64,000 nucleotides of DNA from Archivesica marissinica. Its lineage: Eukaryota; Mollusca; Bivalvia; Venerida; Vesicomyidae. The stretch covers positions 36,192,234-36,256,233 of the forward strand of contig CM026400.1 in assembly GCA_014843695.1 (NCBI GenBank), in the 5' to 3' direction. The notes beneath the pieces were generated by a model that was not told the origin of the DNA, searched no databases, and saw nothing but the letters and a program-made list of their open reading frames with translations. How positions within the stretch are numbered: position 1 is the first letter of the stretch; the number at the start of each line of letters is the position of its first letter. The position numbers and the translations under genes are program-made. This document shows, in pieces, positions 1-13,712 of this stretch.

Positions 1-3000
1 GCGAGTGTCCAGCGCTGTATGCGAATGTCCAGCGCTGTATGCGATGGCCAGCGCTGTATGCGAATGTCCAGCGCTGTATGCGCGTGTCCCGTGCTGTATG
101 CGAGTGTCCCGAGCTGTATGTGAGTGTCCCGTGCTGTATGTTAGTGTCCAGTGCTGTATGCGAGTGTCCCGTGCTGTATGCGAGTGTCCCGTGCTGTATG
201 CGAGTGCCCCATGTTGTATGCGAGTGCCCCGTGCTGTATGTTAGTGTACCGTGTTGTATGCGAGTGTACCGTGCTGTATGCGGGTGTGTCATGCTGTATG
301 TTAGTGTCCTGTGCTGTATGTTAGTGTCCCGTGCTGTATGCGGGTGTGCCATGCTGTATGTTAGTGTCCTGTGCTGTATGTGAGTGTCCCGTGCTGTATG
401 TGAGTGTCCCGTGCTGTATGCGAGTGTTCCGTGCTGTATGCGAGTGCCCAGTGCGGAATGCGAGTGTCCAGTGCTGTATGCTAGTGTCCCGCGCTGTATG
501 CGAGTGCCCAGTGCTGTATGCGAGTGTCCAGTGCTGTATGCGAGTGTCCCGTGCTGTATGTGAGTGTCCCGCACTGTATGTGTGTGTCCCGTGCTGTATG
601 CGAGTGTCCAGTGCTGTATGCGAGTGTCCCGAGCGGTATGCGAGTGTCCCGAGCGGTATGCGAGTGTCCCGAGCGGTATGCGAGTGTCCCGAGCGGTATG
701 CGAGTGTCCCGAGCGGTATGCGAGTGTCCAGCGCTGTATGCGAGTGTCCCGTGCGGTATGCGAGTGTCCCGCGCTGTATGCGAGTGTCCCGAGCGGTATG
801 CGAGTGTCCCGAGCGGTATGCGAGTGTCCCGAGCGGTATGCCAGTGTCCCGAGCGGTATGCGAGTGTCCCGAGCGGTATGCGAGTGTCCCGAGCGGTATG
901 CGAGTGCCCATTGCTGTATGCGAGTGTCCATCGCTGTATGCGAGTGTCCAGTGCAGTATGCGAGTGTCCAGTGCTGTATGCGAGTGTCCAGTGTTGTATG
1001 CGAGTGTCCAGTGCTGTATGTGAGTGCCCAGTGCTGTATACGAGTGTCCCGTGCTGTATGCGAGTGTCCCGTGCTGTATGCGAGTGTCCCGTGCTGTATG
1101 CGAGTGTCCCGTGCTGTATGCGAGTGTCCCGCGCTGTATGCGAGTGTCACGTGCTGTATGCGAGTGCCCAGTGCAGTATGCGAGTGTCCAGCGCTGTATG
1201 CGAGTGTCCCGTCTTGTATTTGAGTGCCCAGTGCTGTATGCGAGTGCCCAGTGCTGTATGCGTGTGCCCAGTGCCTTATGCGAGTGTCCTGTGCTGTATG
1301 CGAGTGCCCAGTGCTGTATGCGAGTGTCCCGTGCTGTATGCGAGTGTCCCGTGCTGTATGCGAGTGTCCCGTGGTGTATGCGAGTGTCCAGCGCTGTATG
1401 CGAGTGTCCCGTGCTGTATGCGAGTGTCCAGCGCTGTATGTGAGTGTCCCGTGCTGTATGCGAGTGCCCAGTGTTATATGCGAGTGTCCCGCGCTGTATG
1501 CGAGTGCCCAGTGCTATATGCGAGTGTCCCGCACTGTATGCGAGTGTCCCGTGCTATATGCGAGTGTCCAGCGCTGTAATCGAGTGTCCAGTGCTGTATG
1601 CGAGTATCCCGATCTACATACGAGTGTCCAGCGCTGTATGCGAGTGTCCAGAGCTGTATGCGAGTGTCCAGCGCTTTATGCGAGTGCCATGTGCTGTATG
1701 CGAGTGTCCAGCGCTGTATGTGAGTGACCCGTGCTGTATGCGAGTGTCCAGCGCTGTATGCGAGTGTCCCTAGCGGTATGCGAGTGTCCAGTGCTGTATG
1801 CGAGTGTCCAGCACTGTATGCGAGTGTCCAGCGCTGTATGCGAGTGTCCCGTGCTGTGTGCGAGTGTCCCGAGCGGTATGCGAGTGTCCAGCACTGCATG
1901 CGAGTGTCCCGAGCGGTATGCGAGTGTCCAGCGCTGTATGCGAATGTCCAGCGCTGTATGCGAGTGTCCAGCGCTATATGCGAGTGTCCCATGCTATATG
2001 CGAGTGTCCCGAGCGGTATGCAAGTGTCCAGCGCTGTATGCGAATGTCCCGTGCTGTATGCGAGTGTCCAGCGCTGTATGCGTGTGTCCCGAGCTGTATG
2101 TGAGTGTCCCGTGCTGTATGTTAGTGTCCAGTGCTGTATGCGAGTGTCCCGTGCTGTATGTGAGTGTCCAGAGCTGTATGCGAATGTCCAGTGCTGTATG
2201 CGAGTGTGCTGTATGCGAATGTCCAGCGCTGTATGCGAGTGTCCCGTGCTGTATGCGAGTGTCCAGCGCTGTATGCGAGTGTCCCGAGCTGTATGTGAGT
2301 GTCCCGTGCTGTATGTTAGTGTCCAGTGCTGTATGCGAGTGTCCCGTGCTGTATGCGAGTGTCCTGTGCTGTATGCGAGTGCCCCATGCTGTATGCGAGT
2401 GCCCCGTGCTGTATGTTAGTGTACCATGTTGTATGCGAGTGTACCGTGCTGTATGCTGGTGTGTCATGCTGTATGTTAGTGTCCCGTGTTGTATGTGAGT
2501 GTCCCGTGCTCTATGCGGTGTGCCATGCTGTATGTTAGTGTCCTGTGCTGTATGTTAGTGTCCCGTGCTGTATGCGGGTGTGCCATGCTGTATGTTAGTG
2601 TCCTGTGCTGTATGTGAGTGTCCCGAGCTGTATGTGAGTGTCCCGTGCTGTATGCGAGTGTCCCGTGCTGTATGTGAGTGTCCCGTACTGTATGTGAGTG
2701 TCCCGTGCTGTATGTGAGTGTCCAGCGCTGTATGCGAGTGTCCCGTGCTGTATGTGAGTGCCCAGTGCTGTATGCGAGTGCCCAGTGCTGTATGCGTGTG
2801 TCCAGTGCCTTATGCGAGTGTCCTGTGCTGTATGCGAGTGCCCAGTGCTGTAAATGAGTGTCCCGTGCTGTATGCGAGTGTCCCGTGCTGTATGCGAGTG
2901 TCCCGTGGTGTATGCGAGTGTCCAGCGCTGTATGCGAGTGTCCAGTGCTGTATGCGAGTGTCCAGCACTGTATGCGAGTGTCCAGCGCTGTATGCGAGTG

Positions 3001-6000
3001 CCCCATGCTGTATGCGAGTGCCCCGTGCTGTATGTTAGTGTACCGTGTTGTATGCGAGTGTACCGTGCTGTATGCTGGTGTGTCATGCTGTATGTTAGTG
3101 TCCCGTGTTGTATGTGAGTGTCCCGTGCTCTATGAGGGTGTGCCATGCTGTATGTTAGTGTCCTGTGCTGTATGTGAGTGTCCCGTGCTGTATGTGAGTG
3201 TCCCGTGCTGTATGCGAGTGTCCCGTGCTGTATGTGAGTGTCCCGTGCTGTATGTGAGTGTCCCGTGCTGTATGTGAGTGTCCAGCGCTGTATGCGTGTG
3301 TCCCGTGCTGTATGTGAGTGCCCAGTCCTGTATGCGAGTGCCCAGTGCTGTATGCGTGTGTCCAGTGCCTTATGCGAGTGTCCTGTTCTGTATGCGAGTG
3401 CCCAGTGCTGTAAATGAGTGTACCGTGCTGTATGCGAGTGTCCCGTGCTGTATGCGAGTGTCCCGTGGTGTATGCGAGTGTCCAACGCTGTATGCGAGTG
3501 TCCCGTGCTGTATGCGAGTGTCCCGTGCTGTATGTGAGTGTCCCGTGGTGTATGCGAGTGTCCCGTGCTGTATGCGAGTGTCCCGTGGTGTATGCGAGTG
3601 TCCAGCGCTGTATGCGAGTATCCCGTGCTGTATGCGAGTGTCCAGGGCTGTATGCGAGTGTCCCGTGCTGTATGCGAGTGCCCAGTGCTATATGCGAGTG
3701 TCCCGCACTGTATGCGTGTGTCCCGTGCTGTATGCGAGTGCCCAGTGCTATATGCGAGTGTCCAGTGCTGTATGTGAGTGCCCAGTGCTATATGCGAGTG
3801 TCCAGCGCTGTATGCGAGTGTTCCTAGCGGTATGCGAGTGTCCAGTGCTGTATGTGAGTGTCCAGCACTGTATGCGAGTGTCCAGCGCTGTATGCGAGTG
3901 TCCCGAGCGGTATGCGAGTGTCCAGCGCTGTATGCGACTGTCCCGTGCTGTATGCGAGTGTCCAGCGCTGTATGCGAGTGTCCAGCGCTGTATGCGGATG
4001 TCCAGCGCTGTATGCGAGTGTCCCGTGCTGTATGCGAGTGTCCAACGCTGTATGCGAGTGTCCCGAGCTGTATGTGAGTGTCCCGTGCTGTATGTTAGTG
4101 TCCAGTGCTGTATGCGAGTGTCCCGTGCTGTATCCGAGTGTCCCGTGCTGTATGCGAGTGCCCCATGCTGTATGCGAGTGCCCCGTGCTGTATGTTAATG
4201 TACCGTGTTGTATGCGAGTATACCGTGCTGTATGCGGGTGTGCCATGCTGTATGTTAGTGTCCCGTGTTGTATGTGAGTGTCCCGTGCTGTATGCGGGTG
4301 TGCCATGCTGTATGTTAGTGTCCTGTGCTGTATGTTAGTGTCCCGTGCTGTATGCGGGTGTGCCATGCTGTATGTTAGTGTCCTGTGCTGTATGTGAGTG
4401 TCCCGTGCTGTATGTGAGTGTCCCGTGCTGTATGTGAATGTCCCGTGCTGTATGTTAGTGTACCGTGCTGTATGTTAGTGTACCGTGCTGTATGCGAGTG
4501 TCCCGTGCTGTATGCTAGTGTCCCGTGCTGTATGCGAGTGTCCCGCACTGTATGTGAGTGTCCCATGCTGTATGCGAGTGTCCCGAGCGGTATGCGAGTG
4601 TCCAGCGCTGTATGCGAGAGTCCAGTGCTGTATGCGAGTGTCCCGAGCGGTATGCGAGTGTCCCGAGCGGTATGCGAGTGTCCAGCGCTGCATGCGAGTG
4701 TCCCGTGCTGTATGCGAGTGTCCCGAGCTGTATGTGAGTGTCCCGTGCTGTATGTTAGTGTCCAGTGCTGTATGCGAGTGTCCCGTGCTGTATGCGAGTG
4801 TCCTGTGCTGTATGCGAGTGCCCCATGCTGTATGCGAGTGCCCCCGTGCTGTATGTTAGTGTACCGTGTTGTATGCGAGTGTACCGTGCTGTATGCTGGT
4901 GTGTCATGCTGTATGTTAGTGTCCCGTGTTGTATGTGAGTGTCCCGTGCTCTATGTGGGTGTGCCATGCTGTATGTTAGAGTCCTGTGCTGTATGTTAGT
5001 GTCCCGTGCTGTATGCGGGTGTGTCATGCTGTTTGTTAGTGTCCTGTGTGTATTTGAGTGTCCCGTGCTGTATGTGAGTGTCCCGTGCTGTATGCGAGTG
5101 TCCCGTGCTGTATGTGAGTGTCCCGTGCTGTATGTGAGTGTCCCGTGCTGTATGTGAGTGTCCAGCGCTGTATGCGAGTGTCCCGTGCTGTATGTGAGTG
5201 CCCAGTGCTGTATGCGAGTGCCCAGTGCTGTATGCGTGTGTCCAGTGCCTTATGCGAGTGTCCTGTGCTGTATGCGAGTGCCCAGTGCTGTAAATGAGTG
5301 TCCCGTGCTGTATGCGAGTGTCCCGTGCTGTATGCGAGTGCCCAGTGCTATATGCGAGTGTCCAGTGCTGTATGTGAGTGCCCAGTGCTATATGCGAGTG
5401 TCCAGCGCTGTATGCGAGTGTTCCTAGCGGTATGCGAGTGTCCAGTGCTGTATGTGAGTGTCCAGCACTGTATGCGAGTGTCCAGCGCTGTATGCGAGTG
5501 TCCCGAGCGGTATGCGAGTGTCCAGCGCTGTATGCGAATGTCCCGTGCTGTATGCGAGTGTCCAGCGCTGTATGCGAGTGTTCAGCTCTGTATGCGAATG
5601 TCCAGCGCTGTATGCGAGTGTCCAGCGCTGTATGCGGATGTCCAGCGCTGTATGCGAGTGTCCCGTGCTGTATGTGAGTGTCCCGTGCTGTATGTTAGTG
5701 TCCAGTGCTGTATTCGAGTGTCCCGTGCTGTATGCGAGTGTCCCGTGCTGTATGCGAGTGCCCCATGCTGTATGCGAGTGCCCCGTGCTGTTTGTTAATG
5801 TACCGTGTTGTATGCGAGTGTACCGTGCTGTATGCGTGTGTGCCATGCTGTATGTTAGTGTCCCGTGTTGTATGTGAGTGTCCCGTGCTGTATGCGGGTG
5901 TGCCATGCTGTATGTTAGTGTCCTGTGCTGTATGTTAGTGTCCCGTGTTGTATGCGGGTGTGCCATGCTGTATGTTAGTGTCCTGTGCTGTATGTGAGTG

Positions 6001-9000
6001 TCCCGTGCTGTATGTGAGTGTCCCGTGCTGTATGTAAGTGTCCCGTGCTGTATGTTAGTGTACCGTGCTGTATGCGAGTGTCCAGCGCTGTATGCGAGTG
6101 TCCAGCGCTGTATGCGAGTGTCCAGCGCTTTATGGGAGTGCCACGTGCTGTATGCGAGTGTCCAGCGCTGTATGCGAGTGTCCGGTACTGTATGTTAGTG
6201 TACCGTGCTGTATGTTAGTGTACCGTGCTGTATGCGAGTGTCCCGTGCTGTATGCTAGTGTCCCGTGCTGTATGCGAGTGTCCCGCACTGTATGTGAGTG
6301 TCCCGTGCTGTATGCGAGTGTCCCGTGCTGTATGTGAGTGTCCCGTGCTGTATGTGAGTGTCCAGCGCTGTATGCGAGTGTCCCGTGCTATATGTGAGTG
6401 CCCAGTGCTGTATGCGAGTGCCCAGTGCTGTATGCGTGTGTCCAGTGCCTTATGCGAGTGTCCTGTGCTGTATGCGAGTGCCCAGTGCTGTATGCGAGTG
6501 TCCCGTGCTGTATGCGAGTGTCCCGTGCTGTATGCGAGTGTCCCGTGGTGTATGCGAGTGTCCAGCGCTGTATGCGAGTGTCCCGTGCTGTATGCGAGTG
6601 TCCAGCGCTGTATGCGAGTGTCCCGTGCTGTATGCGAGTGCCCAGTGCTATATGCGAGTGTCCCGCGCTGTATGCGAGTGCACAGTGCTATATGCGAGTG
6701 TCCAGTGCTGTATGTGAGTGCCCAGTGCTATATGCGAGTGTCCAGCGCTGTATTCGACTGTCCAGTGCTGTATGCGAGTACCCGAGCTGCATACGAGTGT
6801 CCAGCGCTGTATGCGAGTGTCCAGAGCTGTATGCGAGTGTACAGCGCTGTATGCGAGTGTCCAGCGCTTTATGGGAGTGCCACGTGTTGTATGCGAGTGT
6901 CCAGCGCTGTATGCGAGTGTCCGGTACTGTATGTTAGTGTACCGTGCTGTATGTTAGTGTACCGTGCTGTATGCGAGTGTCCCGTGCTGTATGCTAGTGT
7001 CCCGTGCTGTATGCGAGTATCCAGTGCTGTATGCGAGTGTCCCGTACTGTATGTTAGTGTACCGTGCTGTATGTTAGTGTACCGTGCTGTATGCGAGTGT
7101 CCCGTGCTGTATGCTAGTGTCCCGTGCTGTCTGCGAGTGTCCCGCACTGTATGTGAGTGTCCCGTGCTGTATGCGAGTGTCCCATGCTGTATGCGAGTGT
7201 CCCGTGCTGTATGCTAGTGTCCCGTGCTGTATGCGAGTGTCCCGTGCTGTATGTGAGTGTCCCATGCTGTATGCGAGTGTCCCGAGCGGTATGCGAGTGT
7301 CCAGCGCTGTATGCGAGTGTCCAGCGCTTTATGCGAGTGTCCAGAGCGGTATGCGAGTGTCCCGAGCGGTATGCGAGTGTCCCGTGCGGTATGCGAGTGT
7401 CCCGAGCGGTATGCGAATGTCCCGTGCTGTATGCGAGTGTCCCGTGCTGTATGTGAGTGTCCCGTGCTGTATGTGAGTGTCCCGTGCTGTATGTGAGTGT
7501 CCAGCGCTGTATGCGAGTGTCCCGTGCTGTATGTGAGTGCACAGTGCTGTATGCGAGTGCCCAGTGCTGTATGCGTGTGTCCAGTGCCTTATGCGAGTGT
7601 CCTGTGCTGTATGCGAGTACCCAGTGCTGTATGCGAGTGTCCCGTGCTGTATGCCAGTGTCCCGTGCTGTATGCGAGTGTCCCGTGGTGTATGCTAGTGT
7701 CCAGCGCTGTATGCGAGTGTCCCGTGCTGTATGCGAGTGTCCAGCGCTGTATGCGAGTGTCCCGTGCTGTATGCGAGTGCCCAGTGCTATATGCGAGTGT
7801 CCCGCGCTGTATGCGAGTGCTCAGTGCTATATGCGAGTGTCCAGTGCTGTATGTGAGTGCCCAGTGCTATATGTGAGTGTCCAGCGCTGTATTCGAGTGT
7901 CCAGCGCTGTATGCGAGTATCCCGAGCTGCATACGAGTGTCCAGCGCTGTATGCGAGTGTCCAAACCTGTATGCGAGTGTCCAGCGCTGTATGCGAGTGT
8001 ACAGCGCTTTATGCGAGTGCCACGTGCTGTATGCGAGTGTCCAGCGCTGTATGCGAGTGTCCCGTACTGTATGTTAGTGTACCGTGCTGTATGTTAGTGT
8101 CCCGTGCTGTATGCTAGTGTCCCGTGCTGTATGCGAGTGTCCCATGCTGTATGCGAGTGTCCCGTGCTGTATGCTAGTGTCCCGTGCTGTATGCGAGTGT
8201 TCCGCACTGTATGTGAGTGTCACGTGCTGTATGCTAGTGTCCCATGCTGTATGCGAGTGTCCCGTGCTGTATGCGAGTGTCCCATGCTGTATGCGAGTGT
8301 CCCGAGCGGTATGCGAGTGTCCAGCGCTGTATGCGAGTGTCCAGCGCTGTATGCGAGTGTCCCGAGCGGTATGCGAGTGTCGCGAGCGGTATGCGAGTGT
8401 CCCGTGCTGTATGCGAGTGTCCCGTGCTGTATGCGAGTGTCAGGAGCGGTATGCGAGTGTCCCGAGCGGTATGCGAGTGTCCCGAGCGGTATGCGAGTGT
8501 CCCGTGCTGTATGCGAGTGTCCCGTGCTGTATGTAAGTGTCCCGTGCTGTATGTGAGTGTCCCGTGCTGTATGTGAGTGTCCAGCGCTGTATGCGAGTGT
8601 CCCGTGCTGTATGTGAGTTCCCAGTGCTGTATGCGAGTGCCCAGTGCTGTATGCGTGTGTCCAGTGCCTTATGCGAGTGTCCTGTGCTGTATGCGAGTGC
8701 CCAGTGCTGTATGCGAGTGTCCAGCGCTGTATGCGAGTGTCCCGTGCTGTATGCGAGTGTCCAGCGCTGTATGCGAGTGTCCCGTGCTGTGTGCGAGTGC
8801 CCAGTGCTATATGCGAGTGTCCCGCGCTGTATGCGAGTGTCCCGCACTGTATGCGAGTGTCCCGTGCTATATGCGAGTGTCCCATGCTATATGCGAGTGT
8901 CCCGCACTGTATGCGAGTGTCCCGTGCTATATGTGAGTGTCCCGCACTGTATGCGAGTGTCCCGTGCTGTATGCGAGTGCCCAGTGCTATATGCGAGTGT

Positions 9001-12000
9001 CCAGTGCTGTATGTGAGTGCCCAGTGCTATATGCGAGTGTCCAGCGCTTTATGCGAGTGCCACGTGCTGTATGCGAGTGTCCAGTGCTGTATGCGAGTGC
9101 CCCGCGCTGTATGCGAGTGTACCGTGCTGTATGCGAGTGCCCCGCGCTGTATGCGAGTCTCCCGTGCTGTATGCGAGTGTCCCATGCACTGTATGCGAGT
9201 GTCCCGCGCTGTATGCGAGTGCCCAGTGCTGTATGGGAGTGTCCAGTGCTGTATGCGAGTGTCCCGCACTGTATGTGAGTGTCCCGCACTGTATGTGTGT
9301 GTCCCGTGCTGTATGCGAGTGCCACGTGCTGTATGTGAGTGTCCAGTGCTCTATGCGAGTGTCCAGCGCTGTATGCGAGTGTCCAGCGCTGTATGCGAGT
9401 GTTCCGCGCTGTATGCGAGTGTCCCGCACTGTATGTGAGTGTCCCGCACTGTATGTGAGTGTCCCGTGCTGTATGCGAGTGTCCAGCGCTGTATGCGAGT
9501 GCCCCGTGCGGTATGCGAGTGCCCCCCGCTGTATGCGAGTGTCCCGTGCTGTATGCGAGTGCCCCGCGCTGTATGCGAGTCTCCCGTGCTGTATGCGAGT
9601 GTCCCATGCACTGTATGCGAGTGTCCCGTGCTGTATGCAAGTGCCCAGTGCTATATGCGAGTGTCCCGCGCTGTATGCGAGTGCCCAGTGCTATATGCGA
9701 GTATCCCGCACTGTATGCGCGTGTCCCGTGCTGTATGCGAGTGCCCAGTGCTATATGCGAGTGTCCAGTGCTGTATGTGAGTGCCCAGTGTTATGTGCGA
9801 GTGTCCAGGGCTGTATTCGAGTGTCCAGAGCTGTATGCGAGTATCCCGAGCTGCATACGAGTGTCCAGCGCTGTATGCGAGTGTCCAGCGCTGTATGCGA
9901 GTGTCCAGCTGTATGCGAGTGTCCAGCGCTTTATGCGAGTGCCACGTGCTGTATGCGAGTGTCCAGCGCTGTATGCGAGTGTCCCGTGCTGTATGCGAGT
10001 GTCCAGAGCTGTATGCGAGTGTCCCTAGCGGTATGCGAGTGTCCAGCGCTGTATGCGAGTGTCCAGCACTGTATGCGAGTGTCCAGCGCTGTATGGGAGT
10101 GTCCCGTGCTGTATGCGAGTGTCCCGAGCGGTATGCGAGTGTCCAGCGCTGCATGCGACTGTCCAGTGCTGTATGCGAGTGTCCCGAGCGGTATGCGAGT
10201 GTCCAGCGCTGTATGCGAGTGTCCCGCGCTGTATGCGTGTGCCCAGTGCTATATGTGAGTGTCCCATGCTGTATGCGAGTGTCCCGAGCGGTATGCGAGT
10301 GTCCAGCGCTGTATGCGAATGTCCAATGCTGTATGCGAGTGTCCCGTGCTGTATGCGAGTGTCCAACGCTGTATGCGAGTGTCCCGAGCTGTATGTGAGT
10401 GTCCCGTGCTGTATGTTAGTGTCCAGTGCTGTATGCGAGTGTCCCGTGCTGTATGCGAGTGTCCCGTGCTGTATGCGAGTGCCCCATGATGTATGCGAGT
10501 GCCCCGTGCTGTATGTTAGTGTACCGTGTTGTATGCGAGTGTACCATGCTGTATGCGGGTGTGCCATGCTGTATGTTAGTGTCCCGTGTTGTATGTGAGT
10601 GTCCCGTGCTGTATGCGGGTGTGCCATGCTGTATGTTAGTGTCCTGTGCTGTATGTTAGTGTCCCGTGCTGTATTCGGGTGTGCCATGCTGTATGTTAGT
10701 GTCCTGTGCTGTATGTGAGTGCCCAGTGCTATATGTGAGTGTCCAGCGCTGTATTCGAGTGTCCAGCGCTGTATGCGGGTATCCCGAGCTGCATACGAGT
10801 GTCCAGTGCTGTATGCGAGTGTCCAGCGCTGTATGCGAGTGTCCAGCGCTGTATGCGAGTGTCCAGCGCTTTATGCGAGTGCCACGTGCTGTATGCGAGT
10901 GTCCAGCGCTGTATGCGAGTGTCCCGTACTGTATGTTAGTGTACCGTGCTGTATGTTAGTGTACCGTGCTGTATGCGAGTGTCCCGTGCTGTATGCTAGT
11001 GTCCCGTGCTGTATGCGAGTGTCCCGCACTGTATGTGAGTGTCCCGTGCTGTATGCGAGTGTCCCATGCTGTATGCGAGTGTCCCGTGCTGTATGCTAGT
11101 GTCCCGTGCTGTATGCGAGTGTCCCGCACTGTATGTGAGTGTCCCGTGCTGTAATCGAGTGTCCCATGCTGTATGCGAGTGTCCCGTGCTGTATGCGAGT
11201 GTCCCATGCTGTATGCGAGTGTCCCGAGCGGTATGCGAGTGTCCAGCGCTGTATGCGAGTGTCCAGCGCTGTATGCGAGTGTCCCGAGCGGTATGCGAGT
11301 GTCCCGAGCGGTATGCGAGTGTCCCGTGCTGTATGCGAGTGTCCCGTGCTGTATGCGAGTGTCCCGAGCTGTATGCGAGTGTCCCGTGCTGTATGTGAGT
11401 GTCCCGTGCGGTATGCGAGTGTCCCGTGCTGTATGCGAGTGTCCCGTGCTGTATGTGAGTGTCCCGTGCTGTATGTGAGTGTCCCGTGCTGTATGTGAGT
11501 GTCCAGCGCTGTATGCGATTGTCCCGTGCTGTATGTGAGTGGCCAGTGCTGTATGCGAGTGCCCAGTGCTGTATGCGTGTGTCCAGTACCTTATGCGAGT
11601 GTCCTGTGCTGTATGCGAGTGCCCAGTGCTGTATGCGAGTGTCCCGTGCTGTATGCGAGTGTCCCGTGCTGTATGCGAGTGTCCCGTGGTGTATGCGAGT
11701 GTCCAGCGCTGTATGCGAGTGTCCCGTGCTGTATGCGAGTGTCCAGCGCTGTATGCGAGTGTCCAGTGCTGTATGCGAGTGCCCAGTGCTATATGCGAGT
11801 GTCCAGTGCTGTATGTGAGTGACCAGTGCTATATGCGAGTGTCCAGCGCTGTATTCGAGTGTCCAGCGTTGTATGCGAGTACCCGAGCTGCATACGAGTG
11901 TCCAGCGCTGTATGCGAGTGTCCAGAGCTGTATGCGAGTGTCCAGCGCTGTATGCGAGTGTCCAGCGCTTTATGGGAGTGCCACGTGCTGTATGCGAGTG

Positions 12001-13360
12001 TCCAGCGCTGTATGCGAGTGTCCGGTACTGTATGTTAGTGTACCGTGCTGTATGTTAGTGTACCGTGCTGTATGCGAGTGTCCCGTGCTGTATGCTAGTG
12101 TCCCGTGCTGTATGCGAGTGTCCCGCACTGTATGTGAGTGTCCCGTGCTGTATGCGAGTGTCCCGTGCTGTATGTGAGTGTCCCGTGCTGTATGTGAGTG
12201 TCCAGCGCTGTATGCGAGTGTCCCGTGCTGTATGTGAGTGCCCAGTGCTGTATGCGAGTGCCCAGTGCTGTATGCAGTGTCCCGTGCTGTATGCGAGTGT
12301 CCCGTGATGTATGCGAGTGTCCAGCGCTGTATGCGAGTGTCCCGTGCTGTATGCGAGTGTCCAGCCCTGTATGCGAGTGTCCCTTGCTGTATGCGAGTGC
12401 CCAGTGCTATATGCGAGTGTCCCGCGCTGTATGCGAGTGCCCAGTGCTATATGCGAGTGTCCAGTGCTGTATGTGAGTGCCCAGTGCTATATGCGAGTGT
12501 CCAGCGCTGTTTTCGAGTGTCCAGCGCTGTATGCGAGTATCCCGAGCTGCATACGAGTGTCCAGCACTGTATGTGAGTGTCCAGCGCTGTATGTGAGTGT
12601 CCAGCACTGTATGCGAGTTTCCAGCGCTTTATGCGAGTGCCACGTGCTGTATGCGAGTATCCAGCGCTGTATGCGAGTGTCCCGTACTGTATGTTAGTGT
12701 ACCGTGCTGTATGTTAGTGTACCGTGCTGTATGCGAGTGTCCCGTGCTGTATGCTAGTGTCCCGTGCTGTATGTGAGTGTCCCGCACTGTATGTGAGTGT
12801 CCCGTGCTGTATGCGAGTGTCCCATGCTGTATGCGAGTGTCCCGTGCTGTATGCTAGTGTCCCGTGCTGTATGCGAGTGCCCCGTGCTGTATGCGAGTGT
12901 CCCATGCTGTATGTGAGTGTCCCGTGCTGTATGCGAGTGTCCCATGCTGTATGCGAGTGTCCCGAGCGGTATGCGAGTGTCCCGAGCGGTATGCGAGTGT
13001 CCCGTGCGGTATGCGAGTGTCCCGAGCGGTATGCGAATGTCCCGTGCTGTATGCGAGTGTCCCGTGCTGTATGTGAGTGTCCCGTGCTGTATGTGAGTGT
13101 CCCGTGCTGTATGTGAGTGTCCAGCGCTGTATGCGAGTGTCCCGTGCTGTATGTGAGTGCCCAGTGCTGTATGCGAGTGCCCAGTGCTGTATGCGTGTGT
13201 CCAGTGCCTTATGCGAGTGTCCTGTGCTGTATGCGAGTGCCCAGTGCTGTATGCGAGTGTCCCGTGCTGTATGCGAGTGTCCCGTGCTGTATGCGAGTGT
13301 CCCGTGGTGCATGCTAGTGTCCAGCGCTGTATGCGAGTGTCCCGTGCTGTATGCGAGTGT
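1..13360. repeat. 20-bp satellite array, left part
   Basis: Head-to-tail copies of a 20-bp unit with consensus CGAGTGTCCCGTGCTGTATG run from the window edge, so the array starts outside. There are about 670 units here. Common variants are CCAGCG, CCGAGCGG and CCCAGTG in the middle and TGAG, TTAG or CGGG at the start. Variants are not random: runs of variants recur as blocks, for example a block marked by the unit CGTGTGTCCAGTGCCTTATG near 2795, 3355, 5235, 6435, 7574, 8654, 11576 and 13194. That is higher-order structure. Small indels shift the 20-bp phase near 2209, 4830, 5047, 6780, 9186 and 12275. The unit has no stop codon in most frames, so long Cys-rich frames appear on both strands; these are by-products of the repeat. 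Confidence 0.97.
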
Positions 13361-13712
13361 CCGTGCTGTATGCGAGTGTCGGTTGCGAGTGTGGTTATGG
13401 AGTGTCCGGCTGTATGCGAGTGTCCAGCTGTATGCGAGTGTCCCGCGTATGCGAGTGCCAGGCTTATGCGGTGTGGTTTGGGGGTGTTGGGTGTGTGTTG
13501 GGTGGTGTTTGGGTGTAGCGCTGTTCGAGTGTCCAGGGTATGCGAGTTCCGGCTGTACGAGTGTCCAGCTGTATGGAGTGTCCAGGCTGTATTGGTGGTT
13601 TGGGTTGGTTTGGTGGTGTTGGGTTGGTGTGGTGTGTGTTGGTGTGGTGTTGTGTGGTGTTGGGTGTGGTTTGGTGGTGTGTTGGTGGTGTTGGGTGTGT
13701 TGTGTGTAGCGC
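13361..13712. other. Degenerate G/T-rich block inside the 20-bp satellite
   Basis: The 20-bp periodicity collapses into shortened units (for example GAGTGTCCAGCTGTATG) and then GT-rich simple sequence such as TTGGTGTGGTGTTGTGTGG. Clean satellite resumes abruptly at the right edge. The sequence from about 13725 onward nearly repeats that from about 7780 onward. Loss of bases with compositional drift looks like a poor consensus or a mis-join in long-read assembly, though a real decayed patch is possible. Confidence 0.7.
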
